This document shows positions 25,526 through 34,632 of a stretch of 64,000 bases of DNA, piece by piece. The translations under genes were made by a program, and so were the position numbers. The DNA comes from Amylibacter sp. IMCC11727 (GTDB lineage: Bacteria; Pseudomonadota; Alphaproteobacteria; Rhodobacterales; Rhodobacteraceae). The notes under the pieces are model-generated. The model ran no database searches, was not told where the DNA came from, and worked only from the letters and a program-made list of their open reading frames with translations. The stretch spans positions 2,920,001 through 2,984,000 of the forward strand of contig NZ_CP122960.1 of the NCBI RefSeq assembly GCF_029854195.1, written 5' to 3'. The stretch's first letter is position 1; every line of letters starts with the position of its first letter.

Positions 25526-27033
25526 CCCCACTTTTGCATCTTTCAGGCCTGACCAAAGCCTATCCTGGCGTCATCGCCAACGACGATGTCGGTTTTGAAA
25601 TCCAACCGGGCGAGGTTCACGCGCTCCTAGGGGAAAACGGCGCAGGCAAATCCACGTTGGTGAAAATGATCTACGGCCTCGTGCGCCCAGACAGCGGCGA
25701 AATGCGCCTGCATGATCAACCCTTCACCCCATCCGAACCCCGCGAAGCCCGCGCCTCTGGCGTTGCAATGGTGTTCCAGCACTTTTCTCTGTTCGAGGCC
25801 CTCACCGTGGCCGAAAACATATCCCTTGGTATGGAAAACCCACCCGAAAACGCGGCACTTTCCGCACAAATCACCGAAGTTTCGGCAAACTATGGCCTGA
25901 CGCTCGACCCAAACCGCCGTGTCGGCGATCTCTCTGCAGGGGAGCGTCAGCGCGTCGAAATTGTGCGCTGCCTTTTGCAAAACCCAAAACTCCTGATCAT
26001 GGACGAACCCACATCCGTTCTCACGCCACAAGAGGTGGACATCCTGTTCCAAACCTTGCGCAAACTGCGCGATGAAGGAACGTCGATCCTCTACATTTCC
26101 CATAAACTCGAAGAAATCCGCACCATCTGCGACAACGCCACAATCCTGCGCTTGGGCAAAGTGGTCGGCACCTGCGTTCCATCAGAAGAAACACCAAAAA
26201 CCATGGCCGAAATGATGGTCGGGACCGAACTGAAAACCCCGTCAAAACGTCCCTACACCCCTGGCCCGAGCCTTCTCGATGTCAACGACATGTGGCTGCA
26301 AAGCGCCGATCCTTTCGGCACGTCCCTGCGCGACATCACCTTTTCTTTGCACGCAGGCGAAGTCCTCGGCGTTGCAGGGGTGGCAGGCAACGGCCAAGAT
26401 GAACTGTTGCTTGCGCTATCAGGCGAAGAACGCGTCAGCCCTGACGCGATCAAACTCAAGGGCGAAAACATCGGCAACATCGGCCCAAACCAACGCCGCC
26501 AACTCGGCCTGTTGGCCGCACCCGAAGAACGGCTCGGCCATGCCGCCGCCCCTGATATGTCACTCACCGAAAACGCATTGTTAACAGGCCACACGCGCCA
26601 GCGCCTCACGAACAAAGGCTTCGTCAAATGGCAGGCCACCCGCAATTTCGCCCGCGCCATCATCGAAAAATTCGATGTGCGCACACCAGGCACAGAAAAT
26701 GCGGCGAAATCCCTGTCAGGCGGCAATCTGCAGAAATTCGTCATCGGGCGTGAAATCATGCAACGCCCTGATGTGCTCGTGGTGAACCAACCCACTTGGG
26801 GCGTCGATGCCTCTGCCGCCGCCTTCATCCGCGAGGCCATCCTCGAGCTGGCCGAACAAGGCGCGGGTGTTTTGGTCATCAGCCAAGACCTAGACGAGTT
26901 GATGGAAATATCAGACACATTCGCCGTGCTGTCAGAGGGCCGCCTCTCGCGCGTCCGCTCAGCAGCTGGTGTCACAATCGAAGAAATCGGCCTGTTGATG
27001 GGCGGAACGGAGGTCGATCATGCTGCGGCTTGA
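25522..27033 (+). CDS. ABC transporter ATP-binding protein, purine/nucleoside (BMP-type) importer
   Basis: 503 residues from the ATG at 25522, which overlaps the xdhC stop; the frame upstream is only a read-through of xdhC. Two fused nucleotide-binding domains are present. The first has Walker A GENGAGKST (about 36-44), LSAGERQRVE and LLIMDEPTSVLTPQE. The second has the degenerate GVAGNGQDE in place of Walker A, LSGGNLQKFVIGRE, and Walker B VLVVNQPTWGVDAS, as in the RbsA/NupA group. The importer follows xdhABC directly, so a purine base or nucleoside substrate is likely. Confidence 0.9.
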   Translation: MTPLLHLSGLTKAYPGVIANDDVGFEIQPGEVHALLGENGAGKSTLVKMIYGLVRPDSGEMRLHDQPFTPSEPREARASGVAMVFQHFSLFEALTVAENISLGMENPPENAALSAQITEVSANYGLTLDPNRRVGDLSAGERQRVEIVRCLLQNPKLLIMDEPTSVLTPQEVDILFQTLRKLRDEGTSILYISHKLEEIRTICDNATILRLGKVVGTCVPSEETPKTMAEMMVGTELKTPSKRPYTPGPSLLDVNDMWLQSADPFGTSLRDITFSLHAGEVLGVAGVAGNGQDELLLALSGEERVSPDAIKLKGENIGNIGPNQRRQLGLLAAPEERLGHAAAPDMSLTENALLTGHTRQRLTNKGFVKWQATRNFARAIIEKFDVRTPGTENAAKSLSGGNLQKFVIGREIMQRPDVLVVNQPTWGVDASAAAFIREAILELAEQGAGVLVISQDLDELMEISDTFAVLSEGRLSRVRSAAGVTIEEIGLLMGGTEVDHAAA

Positions 27034-28105
27034 ACAACGCCCTGAACCATCCCGCGCGATGGTCATTGCCACGCCAATCATTGCAGTAATCGCCACAATG
27101 ATCGCGGGCGGCATTATGTTTGGCATCCTTGGGACCAACCCATTCACCGCCATTCGCATCATCTTTTGGGACCCCATCTTTAACGATGTGGTCGCCAGCT
27201 ACACGCGTCCGCAGCTGCTGGTCAAAGCGGCCCCACTGATCCTGATGGCCATCGGCCTGTCCTTTGGTTTCCGCGCCAATGTGTGGAACATCGGGGCCGA
27301 AGGCCAGTTCATCATGGGGGCCATCGTGGGCGGAGGAACTGCCCTCGCCCTATATCCATATGAAAGTTTTATCATCTTCCCGCTGATTATTCTCATGGGC
27401 GCAGTCGGTGGGTTTCTCTGGGCCATGATCCCCGCCCTGTTGAAAATCAAATTCAACGCCAACGAAATCCTCGTGTCTTTGATGCTGGTCTATGTGGCGG
27501 TGAATTTCCTCTCGGCTATGGTCACAGGCCCAATGAAATCCCCTGTCGGCATGGGCTTCCCAGAGTCGCGCAATTTCAATGAATACGGCTCTGCATTTAA
27601 CGCAGAGCTGATCTCAAACACGGGTCTACATTTTGGTGTCATCGCCATGATGGCCGCCGTGATTGTCGGCTACATCGCGCTCACCCGTCACTTGTTCGGC
27701 TTTCAAATCCGTGTCTCAGGCCAATCCGCCCGCGCCTCGAAATTCGCAGGGGTCAACCCCAACGTCACCATCGCGCTCTGCCTTGGTATCTCGGGCGCAC
27801 TTGCAGGGATGGCGGGCCTGTTCGAAGTCACGGGCCCCGCAGGCAAACTCTCCACCAACTTCCCGCTCGGCTATGGCTTCACCGCCATCATTGTGGCGTT
27901 CCTTGGTCGCCTCAACCCCATCGGCATCCTACTCGCGGGCCTCTTGATGTCCCTGACCTACATCGGGGGTGAGCTGGCACAGTTCCAGTTGCAAATCCCC
28001 GCCGCCGCGATCCAAGCGTTCCAAGGTATGCTCCTCTTCTTCCTGCTTGGCGTCGATATCCTCATCAACTTCCGCGTTCGGCTAAAAAGTAAGGGAGTCG
28101 CATAA
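27020..28105 (+). CDS. ABC transporter permease (BMP-type importer), first subunit
   Basis: 361 residues, multi-spanning. The first membrane segment is at about 13-38. The signature NVWNIGAEGQFIMGAIVGGG (about 89-108) and NPIGILLAGLLMSLTYIGGE near the C-terminus are typical of the larger of the paired permeases working with BMP-family binding proteins (NupB/YufP type). It overlaps the ATPase gene by 14 bases and shares one base with the second permease gene, so stoichiometric expression is expected. Confidence 0.9.
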   Translation: MLRLEQRPEPSRAMVIATPIIAVIATMIAGGIMFGILGTNPFTAIRIIFWDPIFNDVVASYTRPQLLVKAAPLILMAIGLSFGFRANVWNIGAEGQFIMGAIVGGGTALALYPYESFIIFPLIILMGAVGGFLWAMIPALLKIKFNANEILVSLMLVYVAVNFLSAMVTGPMKSPVGMGFPESRNFNEYGSAFNAELISNTGLHFGVIAMMAAVIVGYIALTRHLFGFQIRVSGQSARASKFAGVNPNVTIALCLGISGALAGMAGLFEVTGPAGKLSTNFPLGYGFTAIIVAFLGRLNPIGILLAGLLMSLTYIGGELAQFQLQIPAAAIQAFQGMLLFFLLGVDILINFRVRLKSKGVA

Positions 28106-29037
28106 TGGACCTCTCCGCAATCTCCCCCATAACCCTGATCGTGTCGCTCATGGCGGCCTCCACCCCGATCCTGCTCGCCGCGCTCGGCGAACTCGTTGTG
28201 GAAAAATCAGGCGTCCTCAACCTCGGCGTTGAAGGCATGATGATCATCGGCGCGGTCTGCGGATTTATCGCAGCCGTCACAACAGGCTCCCCATGGCTCG
28301 GCTTCATCTTTGGCGCGCTCTGCGGCGCGGCGCTGTCGATGATCTTCGCGATCCTCACCCAATACCTGATGGCAAACCAAGTGGCTTCTGGCCTCGGCCT
28401 CACCATGTTCGGCCTCGGCTTTGCAGCACTGCTCGGTCACAAATACTCAGGCATCAAGCCACCCAAATTCGAAAGCCTCGACCTTCCCGTTCTCACCGAC
28501 CTGCCCGTTATCGGCCCACTTTTGTTCAGCCATGACCCAATGGTCTATATCTCTGTGGCGATGGTCTTTGCTGTTTGGTATTTCCTCAACCGCACCCGCG
28601 CAGGGCTCGTTTTACGCGCTGTGGGGGAAAACCACGATGCCGCGCACGCGCTGGGATACAAAGTCATCCGCATCCGCCTTGCCGCCATCGCCTTTGGCGG
28701 CGCAATGGCGGGCATGGGCGGCGCATACCTCTCGCTGGTCCGCGTCCCGCAATGGACCGAAGGAATGACAGCAGGCGCAGGCTGGATCGCACTCGCCCTT
28801 GTGGTCTTCGCCAGCTGGAAACCTGGCCGCGCATTGATCGGCGCATATCTCTTTGGGGGCGTCACTGTCCTACAACTCAACTTGCAGGCGGCAGGTTTGT
28901 CGATCTCCCCTGCATATTTGTCGATGACTCCCTACCTCGTTACCATTATTGTCCTCGTCGTAATGTCAGCGGACAAAGCACGCGCCAGCCTGAATGCACC
29001 TGCATCACTGGGTAAGCTGTTTCACGCAACGACATAA
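28105..29037 (+). CDS. ABC transporter permease (BMP-type importer), second subunit
   Basis: 310 residues, about eight to nine hydrophobic segments. The motif GELVVEKSGVLNLGVEGMMI (about 32-51) is the permease signature of the smaller partner (NupC/YufQ type). MAGMGGAYLSLVRVPQWTEGMTAG and WKPGRALIGAYLFGG follow. It overlaps the preceding gene by one base (TAATG). The binding-protein gene begins 57 bases further on, with its own GGAG site. Confidence 0.9.
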   Translation: MDLSAISPITLIVSLMAASTPILLAALGELVVEKSGVLNLGVEGMMIIGAVCGFIAAVTTGSPWLGFIFGALCGAALSMIFAILTQYLMANQVASGLGLTMFGLGFAALLGHKYSGIKPPKFESLDLPVLTDLPVIGPLLFSHDPMVYISVAMVFAVWYFLNRTRAGLVLRAVGENHDAAHALGYKVIRIRLAAIAFGGAMAGMGGAYLSLVRVPQWTEGMTAGAGWIALALVVFASWKPGRALIGAYLFGGVTVLQLNLQAAGLSISPAYLSMTPYLVTIIVLVVMSADKARASLNAPASLGKLFHATT

Positions 29038-29094
29038 CCGTTATAACAAGAACCATCGCCGCTCGCGCGATACAACACCAACTAGGAGACCCCT

Positions 29095-30168
29095 ATGAAC
29101 CTCATCAAAACACTGCTTGCTGGCGCTGCCCTTGCCACAGGCTTGGCGGGCGCTGCCCACGCCGAAGACCCGCTCAAAGTCGGCTTTATCTATGTTGGCC
29201 CAACAGGCGATTTCGGCTGGTCCTATGAACACGACCAAGGCCGCAAAGCCGTAGAAGAAGCGCTTGGCGACAAAGTTGAAACATCTTTCGTTGAATCCGT
29301 GCCAGAAGGCGCAGACGCAGAACGCGTGATGACACAAATGGCGCTGTCAGGTCACAAACTGATCTTCACAACGTCCTTCGGCTACATGGACCCAACCATC
29401 AACGTTGCGAAAAAATTCCCAGACGTGAAATTCGAACACGCCACTGGCTTTAAACGCGCCGACAACGTGTCCACATACTCCGCTCGTTTCTATGAAGGCC
29501 GCACAGTCATCGGTCACATCGCGGGGCACATGACCGAAACAAACACAATCGGCTACATCGCGTCCTTCCCAATTCCAGAAGTGATCCGTGGCATCAACGC
29601 GTCCTACCTTGCCGCGAAAAAAGTGAACCCAGACGTGAAGATGAAAATCGTTTGGGTCTACACTTGGTTTGATCCAGGCAAAGAAGCAGACGCGGCAAAC
29701 GCCCTGATCGAACAAGGCGCCGACATCATCATGCAGCACACGGATTCCCCTGCTGCTATGACCATCGCCGAAGAAAAAGGCATTTATGCCTTTGGCCAAG
29801 CGTCTGACATGAAACAGTTCGGTCCAAACGCACGCCTGTCTTCCATCATTGATGACTGGGCTCCTTACTACATCGCCCGCACCAAAGCGGTTCTCGATGG
29901 CACATGGGAAAGCACAGACACATGGGACGGCATCGCACCTGGCATGGTTGCCATCGGTGAGTTTTCCGACAAAGTTCCTGCTGACGTTCAGGCCTCCGCC
30001 AACGCGATCATCGAAAAGCTGAAGTCAGGCGAAATGCACTCCTTCACTGGCCCAATCAACAAACAAGACGGTTCTGCATGGTTGGCCGAAGGCGAACGCG
30101 CTGACGACGGCACATTGGCCACAATGAACTTCTACGTTGAAGGCATTGAAGGCGACGTTCCGAACTAA
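29095..30168 (+). CDS. BMP family ABC transporter substrate-binding protein
   Basis: 357 residues. A signal peptide (about residues 1-22, cleavage after AAHA) carries no lipobox Cys, so this is a free periplasmic binding protein. The BMP/PnrA pattern is VGFIYVGPTGDFGWSYEHDQ (about 28-47), FTTSFGYMDPTINVAKKFPD, and GADIIMQHTDSPAA (about 203-216). Homologues bind purine nucleosides or bases. A well-placed AGGAG precedes the ATG. It is last in the xdhABC-transport operon, and a strong terminator follows 22 bases after the stop. Confidence 0.92.
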   Translation: MNLIKTLLAGAALATGLAGAAHAEDPLKVGFIYVGPTGDFGWSYEHDQGRKAVEEALGDKVETSFVESVPEGADAERVMTQMALSGHKLIFTTSFGYMDPTINVAKKFPDVKFEHATGFKRADNVSTYSARFYEGRTVIGHIAGHMTETNTIGYIASFPIPEVIRGINASYLAAKKVNPDVKMKIVWVYTWFDPGKEADAANALIEQGADIIMQHTDSPAAMTIAEEKGIYAFGQASDMKQFGPNARLSSIIDDWAPYYIARTKAVLDGTWESTDTWDGIAPGMVAIGEFSDKVPADVQASANAIIEKLKSGEMHSFTGPINKQDGSAWLAEGERADDGTLATMNFYVEGIEGDVPN

Positions 30169-30190
30169 GGAATATGCTCAAGAAAATAGA

Positions 30191-30226
30191 AAGCCCCGCA
30201 CGGTGCAAACCGCGCGGGGCTTTTTT
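30191..30226 (+). terminator. Rho-independent terminator of the purine operon
   Basis: A 13-bp stem AAGCCCCGCACGG / CCGCGCGGGGCTT (30191-30203 with 30210-30222, one mismatch) with loop TGCAAA is followed by a T-run to 30226. It lies 22 bases after the substrate-binding protein stop. Confidence 0.93.
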
Positions 30227-30266
30227 GTAAAACGCTCGGAATCAAGGAAAGCCCGCCGAGCATCAC

Positions 30267-30289
30267 TCACCCGCCCCTTGGGCGGGTGA
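30267..30289. repeat. Perfect GC-rich palindrome between purine operon and DUF1444-like gene
   Basis: A 10-bp perfect stem TCACCCGCCC / GGGCGGGTGA with loop CTT. No T-run follows on either strand. It may be a REP-type palindrome or a stabilising 3' end for the minus-strand DUF1444-like transcript. The remaining bases of the gap (30290-30407) hold nothing I can identify. Confidence 0.6.
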
Positions 30290-30407
30290 TTTCGCAACGC
30301 AGTTGTACCAAAGGAACATAGAAGACGTGCGCACCAAAAAAGGGTTCCAAAGCCAATCGCTTCCCCATCCGCGGTCAGCTGCTGCTCGACTGTACAACAA
30401 CAGTCAC

Positions 30408-31274
30408 CTAACGCGAAACCTTCCACCCATCGGCATGGCGAACATACAATTTATCCGACAGCGGATAAGATCCATCTTCGAGAATTTTTCCGTGTATATC
30501 CAAAATCGCCTGCCTGCTCTTAAGACTGACATCTAGCGAATAAACAACAACGTCACGCGTTGGCACTATCATATAAAACGCACCTGTTCGCTCAAAAAGT
30601 CGGTCCCAAAACTTGGTGTCCAGCAGGAAACTTGCCTCGTAAGTTCCATCATAGAACAACGCCTTTAATCCACGTCCCAAGTCTTCAATCTGAGGTTTCT
30701 CTTTTAGGTTACGCAAACCTCGATCAATCAGATTGTCCCGTGTAAACCCACTGCCCGCTAACTGACTTTCCACAAGATACTCGATAGTGGTGGGCGTATC
30801 TAAGGCAACAAAGATGTGTAAATCTCCCACAAATGGTTTGCTAACAACTGAATTGCTAAGATCATTTGCTTGGGTCTTCAAACTTTCGTGTCTCACAAGC
30901 GTCCTAATTGAACTCAGATCTCTTGCGCTAAGTTGGGCGGCAATGTCTGCACCCCCTGTAAATGACGTGTTCAACGTTTGCATGTGAAAGGTGAATTCTT
31001 CAAAGCGCTCCAGCTCGCTCTCAGCTCCTCGAAGCTTCTGAAACAAATTGTCAGGAAAAACTGTGATCTCACTTCCTGACTTTGTAAACACTGACAAACT
31101 ATTGTCTGCTTTGTTCAGGGTGACAGACTTCACGTCTTCACGTCCCTCCAAATTCGATTTCATCAAGTTAAGCGTTTCCAAATAACTTTGCACATTCAGC
31201 GTGTCTGCCTGTGCAGCGCCCACCACCGTAAGGAGCAGACAAATCACCAAAAACCTTTTCAAACCTAACCTCAT
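30408..31274 (-). CDS. DUF1444-like (YtpQ-related) exported protein
   Basis: 288 residues from the ATG at 31274, chosen because a signal peptide starts there (MRLGLKRFLVICLLLTVVG, cleavage after AAQA). The longer frame from 31322 adds 16 residues ahead of it. The body resembles DUF1444: DLHIFVALDTPTTIEYLVES, DRGLRNLKEK and LKALFYDGTYEASFLLDTKFW. Members without signal peptides occur in Bacillus, and their function is unknown; the export signal here is notable. Composition is more AT-rich than the purine operon. It is monocistronic on the minus strand. Confidence 0.65.
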   Translation of the reverse strand: MRLGLKRFLVICLLLTVVGAAQADTLNVQSYLETLNLMKSNLEGREDVKSVTLNKADNSLSVFTKSGSEITVFPDNLFQKLRGAESELERFEEFTFHMQTLNTSFTGGADIAAQLSARDLSSIRTLVRHESLKTQANDLSNSVVSKPFVGDLHIFVALDTPTTIEYLVESQLAGSGFTRDNLIDRGLRNLKEKPQIEDLGRGLKALFYDGTYEASFLLDTKFWDRLFERTGAFYMIVPTRDVVVYSLDVSLKSRQAILDIHGKILEDGSYPLSDKLYVRHADGWKVSR

Positions 31275-31329
31275 ATACAACAAGATAATTTGTCCACCAG
31301 ATCTATTCAATAAGACGAGCATTCACCCC

Positions 31330-31827
31330 TCACCGCCCCAAAACCATCGCCACCTTTGCCCCAATCAACCGCCCAAACAGCGCCATCGGAAACCGCTGAT
31401 ACCGAGGCGCGTCATCCTCAAACGGCAGATCACTGTCGCGCCATTTCAAATTTGTGCGCATTTCCACAGGTGGTGTTTCCCCGCCAAACGCATTTCGAAA
31501 CGTCGAAACCCAATGTCCGCGTTTGTACTTCAAATACATCGCCGTGTTACAGCACCCCGCCACATATCGTTTCGTCGGCGACTTAGCTTTCAACGCATGG
31601 CCTACCAGCAATTCTGCCCCCTTCACACACCGATACCGATCATCGCGATAGGTCAGGTAATCCCCGCCTCCGTCCGCGCTTAACGCAGGTTTGGCATCTG
31701 GCAGCGCCTCGATTATGCGGCCGCCTGCCTGACAATCATCACAGTAACAAACACCCGCCACAATCGGCGCGCCAGTGGCTTCAAACTGAACTTGCCCGCA
31801 GGCACAGGTTTGCGTTCTGACATTCAT
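31330..31827 (-). CDS. GFA family protein (glutathione-dependent formaldehyde-activating-like)
   Basis: 165 residues. The zinc-binding pattern is present: CACGQVQFEATG (CxC, about residues 8-19), VCYCDDCQAGG (CxxC, about 27-37) and GCCNT later. GFA-fold proteins include a disputed glutathione-formaldehyde adduct enzyme and many of unknown activity. This one has no genetic link to a formaldehyde pathway, other than methanethiol oxidase 26 kb away. It lies 55 bases upstream of the DUF1444-like gene on the same strand, but the two look unrelated. Confidence 0.8.
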   Translation of the reverse strand: MNVRTQTCACGQVQFEATGAPIVAGVCYCDDCQAGGRIIEALPDAKPALSADGGGDYLTYRDDRYRCVKGAELLVGHALKAKSPTKRYVAGCCNTAMYLKYKRGHWVSTFRNAFGGETPPVEMRTNLKWRDSDLPFEDDAPRYQRFPMALFGRLIGAKVAMVLGR

Positions 31828-31942
31828 CGTATGCTCCTTTTTCCCAAAGCAAACACAGCGTACCTTTCAACACAAGCGATCTCGCCACTTTCCCTTTCGC
31901 AAATTCACGATATGATCTCCCCAGATACTTTAGGGGACCATC

Positions 31943-32737
31943 ATGTTACTACGCAGCATCATTTTCAGCACAGCCATCCTTGCCACCGCACCCGCCTTCG
32001 CCGCCACCTGCGGCAACACCAGTGCTGGGTTTAGCACGTGGAAAAAAGAATTCGCAGCCGAAGCCAAAAAGGCAGGGGTGAAAAAACGCGGGCTGAATGC
32101 GCTCGCCAACGCGCAATACGCGACAGGCACGATTAAGGCCGACCGCAACCAAAAGTCGTTTAAATTCACACTCGAAAAATTCATGAAAGTGCGCGGCGCA
32201 AATGCCATCGTTTCCAAAGGCAAAAGTCGCAAAGCCAAAAGCGCCAGTTTCTTCAACTCCCTCGAAAAGAAATACGGTGTACCAGCGGGCGTCATCCTTG
32301 CCATTCACGGCATGGAAACAGGCTTTGGCGGGTTCATGGGCAACTCCCAAGTGGTCTCTGCCATCACCACGCTCACCTATGATTGCCGTCGCTCTGATTT
32401 CTTTAAACCCCACGCCATTGGCGCGTTGAAACTGGTGGATCAAGGCTCCATCACAGGGGCCACCAAGGGCGCGAAACACGGCGAATTGGGGCACACACAA
32501 TTCTTGCCAGGCAACGCCCTAAAATACGGAGTAGACGCCAGTGGCGATGGCCGTGTGGACCTTTACAACCAAGCAGACGCGCTGGCCTCTACCGCCAACT
32601 TCCTGCGCCAAAAGGGTTGGAAACCGGGTAAGGGTTATCAACAAGGCGAACCGAATTTCAAAGTGATCAAGCAATGGAATGCCGCAGGTGTGTACCAAAA
32701 AGCCATCGCCATCATAGCAAAACGCATTGATGGATAA
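31943..32737 (+). CDS. Lytic murein transglycosylase (MltB-like, SLT fold)
   Basis: 264 residues. A signal peptide (about 1-20, cleavage after AFA) precedes the enzyme, and no lipobox is seen, so it is soluble in the periplasm. The catalytic Glu is in LAIHGMETGFGGFMGN (about residue 121), followed by GHTQFLPGNALKYGVDASGD and the DLYNQADALASTANFLRQKGW motif of the MltB family. It cleaves peptidoglycan between MurNAc and GlcNAc with formation of anhydroMurNAc. No C-terminal peptidoglycan-binding domain is present, so it is a short form. GGGGACC lies before the ATG. Confidence 0.88.
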   Translation: MLLRSIIFSTAILATAPAFAATCGNTSAGFSTWKKEFAAEAKKAGVKKRGLNALANAQYATGTIKADRNQKSFKFTLEKFMKVRGANAIVSKGKSRKAKSASFFNSLEKKYGVPAGVILAIHGMETGFGGFMGNSQVVSAITTLTYDCRRSDFFKPHAIGALKLVDQGSITGATKGAKHGELGHTQFLPGNALKYGVDASGDGRVDLYNQADALASTANFLRQKGWKPGKGYQQGEPNFKVIKQWNAAGVYQKAIAIIAKRIDG

Positions 32738-32874
32738 AAAACAGCGGCGTTCCACAACCTGAAATAGAATCCAAGCTAAATCCTTAACACACTGTTAACG
32801 CTCTAAACTTAAAAAACGGTTAAATGTTCGTGCCTGCTTCTGTTTTTGCCGCAGGCTCAAAAGGTGTGGAGCAT

Positions 32875-34632
32875 ATGTCGACGACCGTTTGGCAAGGGGA
32901 TTTGACAACAACGCAGACTGTTGCGTCACAGTCGAGCTATATCCTCGCCTCTGACAGCTCGATCACCAGCGCCCCTGCCATTTCGGGCGATGCCTCTGTC
33001 ACCGATGTCGACATCGAAATCCTCGGCGTGATCAATGCCACCGCCACCGCCATTGATCTGCAAGGAAACGCGGCCAACCAATCTGCCCACCACATCACCA
33101 TTGGCTCCAACGGCAACATCGCGTCCAACACGGGCCACGCCATCTGCACATTCGGCTGGGGGAACCTCATTACCAACAACGGATCGCTCACCTCGGCGCA
33201 ACAAACAGCTGTTATCTTTCACGCCTCTGCCGCGCAGCAAACCAACACGTTGCACAACACCAATGTCATCCACTCCACATCGGGCATGGGAGTCGTATTT
33301 AACGGCACGGCCATCGCCACGGATTACGCTGTCCTGACCAACAGCGGCACTATCACCGCCGATCTGCATGCCGTACGCAACAATTACACCCGCCTCACGC
33401 TCGATAATTCTGGCACAATCTCATCCACCACAGGCGCTGGCATCTACGCACTCAACGGCGCAGAGGCCGCACAGATTATCAACACAGGGTCACTATCGGG
33501 CACAACAGCCATCATCATGATCGGCAACGGCGCCCTATCGGTAAACAACACCGGCACACTCACCGCCACCGCAGGCATCGCCATTCAAAAACAACAAGGC
33601 AGCGGAACCGTCATCAACGGCGGCACAATCACGGGCGATGTGCTGTTTGGCGCAGGGTTTGATCGCGTTGACAACACAGGGCTGATCGACGGGGATATCA
33701 CGCTCAGCTTTGGCAACGATGTCTACACCTCTACCCCAACAGGCAGCGTATCTGGCACCATCTATGGCGGTGGCGGGCAGGATAAACTGACCACTCACAC
33801 AGATGACGTGTTGTTCGGTGGCCAAGGCGACGACAGCTTTTTCATCCACCACAACGCCGCCCAAACCAACGGCGGTGATGGCATCGACACGATCACAACA
33901 TCCGTCGATTTTACCCTTGATGCCTCCAGCGAAAATCTTGTCATCGCAAACGAAACGGGCCAACGTGGCGAAGGCAACGCCTTGGACAACACACTCACAG
34001 GGGACACGGGCGCGGATGTTTTGCTCGGCCACGCTGGCGCAGATATCATCTATGGCCATAACGGCCACGACACCCTTTTTGGCAACGATGGCAAAGACCG
34101 CCTGTTTGGCGGCAATGGCAACGATTACCTCAAAGGCCACGCCGGAAACGATTCCCTTACAGGGGCCAAAGGCAACGACACACTGCTCGGCAATGACGGC
34201 AAAGATCGACTCTACGGCGGCAACGACGACGATGTTCTAAAGGGCGGCAACGGCAAAGATCGCCTTTATGGCAGTTCGGGCGATGACACGCTCACAGGCG
34301 GGTCTGGCCGCGACAAACTCAGTGGGGGCAGCGGTGCGGATACTTTCATCTTTAACACTCTTGCCGACAGCGGCGACCTTCGCGCCACCGCAGACCGCAT
34401 CACCGATTTTGAAAGCGGGATCGACACGATTGACCTCTCAAACCTGTCCAACAGCACCTTCACACTGAACACCACAGGCCCGCTATCAGGCTCAGGTTCA
34501 GCGGAAATCGCACTCGATATCACCACCCTGCACACCTATTTGTCCATCGACATAGACGGGGACGGCAGCAAAGACATGGTGATCCGCCTCAGCCACTTTC
34601 ACGGCATCTCGGAAACAGATTTTATCCTGTGA
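32875..34632 (+). CDS. RTX calcium-binding repeat protein, probably type I secreted
   Basis: 585 residues from the ATG at 32875, which has GTGGAG upstream; an ATG at 32824 would add 17 residues. There is no signal peptide. Residues about 20-310 are rich in Thr, Ser, Asn, Gly and Ala with NSGTI/NTGSL-type repeats that suggest a beta-helix. Residues about 375-490 contain some eight RTX nonapeptides (GGNGNDYLKG, GNDGKDRLYG, GGSGRDKLSG). The C-terminal ADTFIFNTLADSG and ITDFESGIDTIDLS motifs are typical of serralysin-like type I secretion tails. No protease motif is seen and no secretion genes lie nearby. Adhesion or surface coating is the likely role. Confidence 0.85.
   Translation: MSTTVWQGDLTTTQTVASQSSYILASDSSITSAPAISGDASVTDVDIEILGVINATATAIDLQGNAANQSAHHITIGSNGNIASNTGHAICTFGWGNLITNNGSLTSAQQTAVIFHASAAQQTNTLHNTNVIHSTSGMGVVFNGTAIATDYAVLTNSGTITADLHAVRNNYTRLTLDNSGTISSTTGAGIYALNGAEAAQIINTGSLSGTTAIIMIGNGALSVNNTGTLTATAGIAIQKQQGSGTVINGGTITGDVLFGAGFDRVDNTGLIDGDITLSFGNDVYTSTPTGSVSGTIYGGGGQDKLTTHTDDVLFGGQGDDSFFIHHNAAQTNGGDGIDTITTSVDFTLDASSENLVIANETGQRGEGNALDNTLTGDTGADVLLGHAGADIIYGHNGHDTLFGNDGKDRLFGGNGNDYLKGHAGNDSLTGAKGNDTLLGNDGKDRLYGGNDDDVLKGGNGKDRLYGSSGDDTLTGGSGRDKLSGGSGADTFIFNTLADSGDLRATADRITDFESGIDTIDLSNLSNSTFTLNTTGPLSGSGSAEIALDITTLHTYLSIDIDGDGSKDMVIRLSHFHGISETDFIL

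Noticed and set aside
33960..34320. Possible tandem DNA repeat or CRISPR-like array
   Set aside because: The periodicity comes from the RTX nonapeptide codons within the coding sequence; units vary and there are no spacers. No CRISPR array was found elsewhere in the window.
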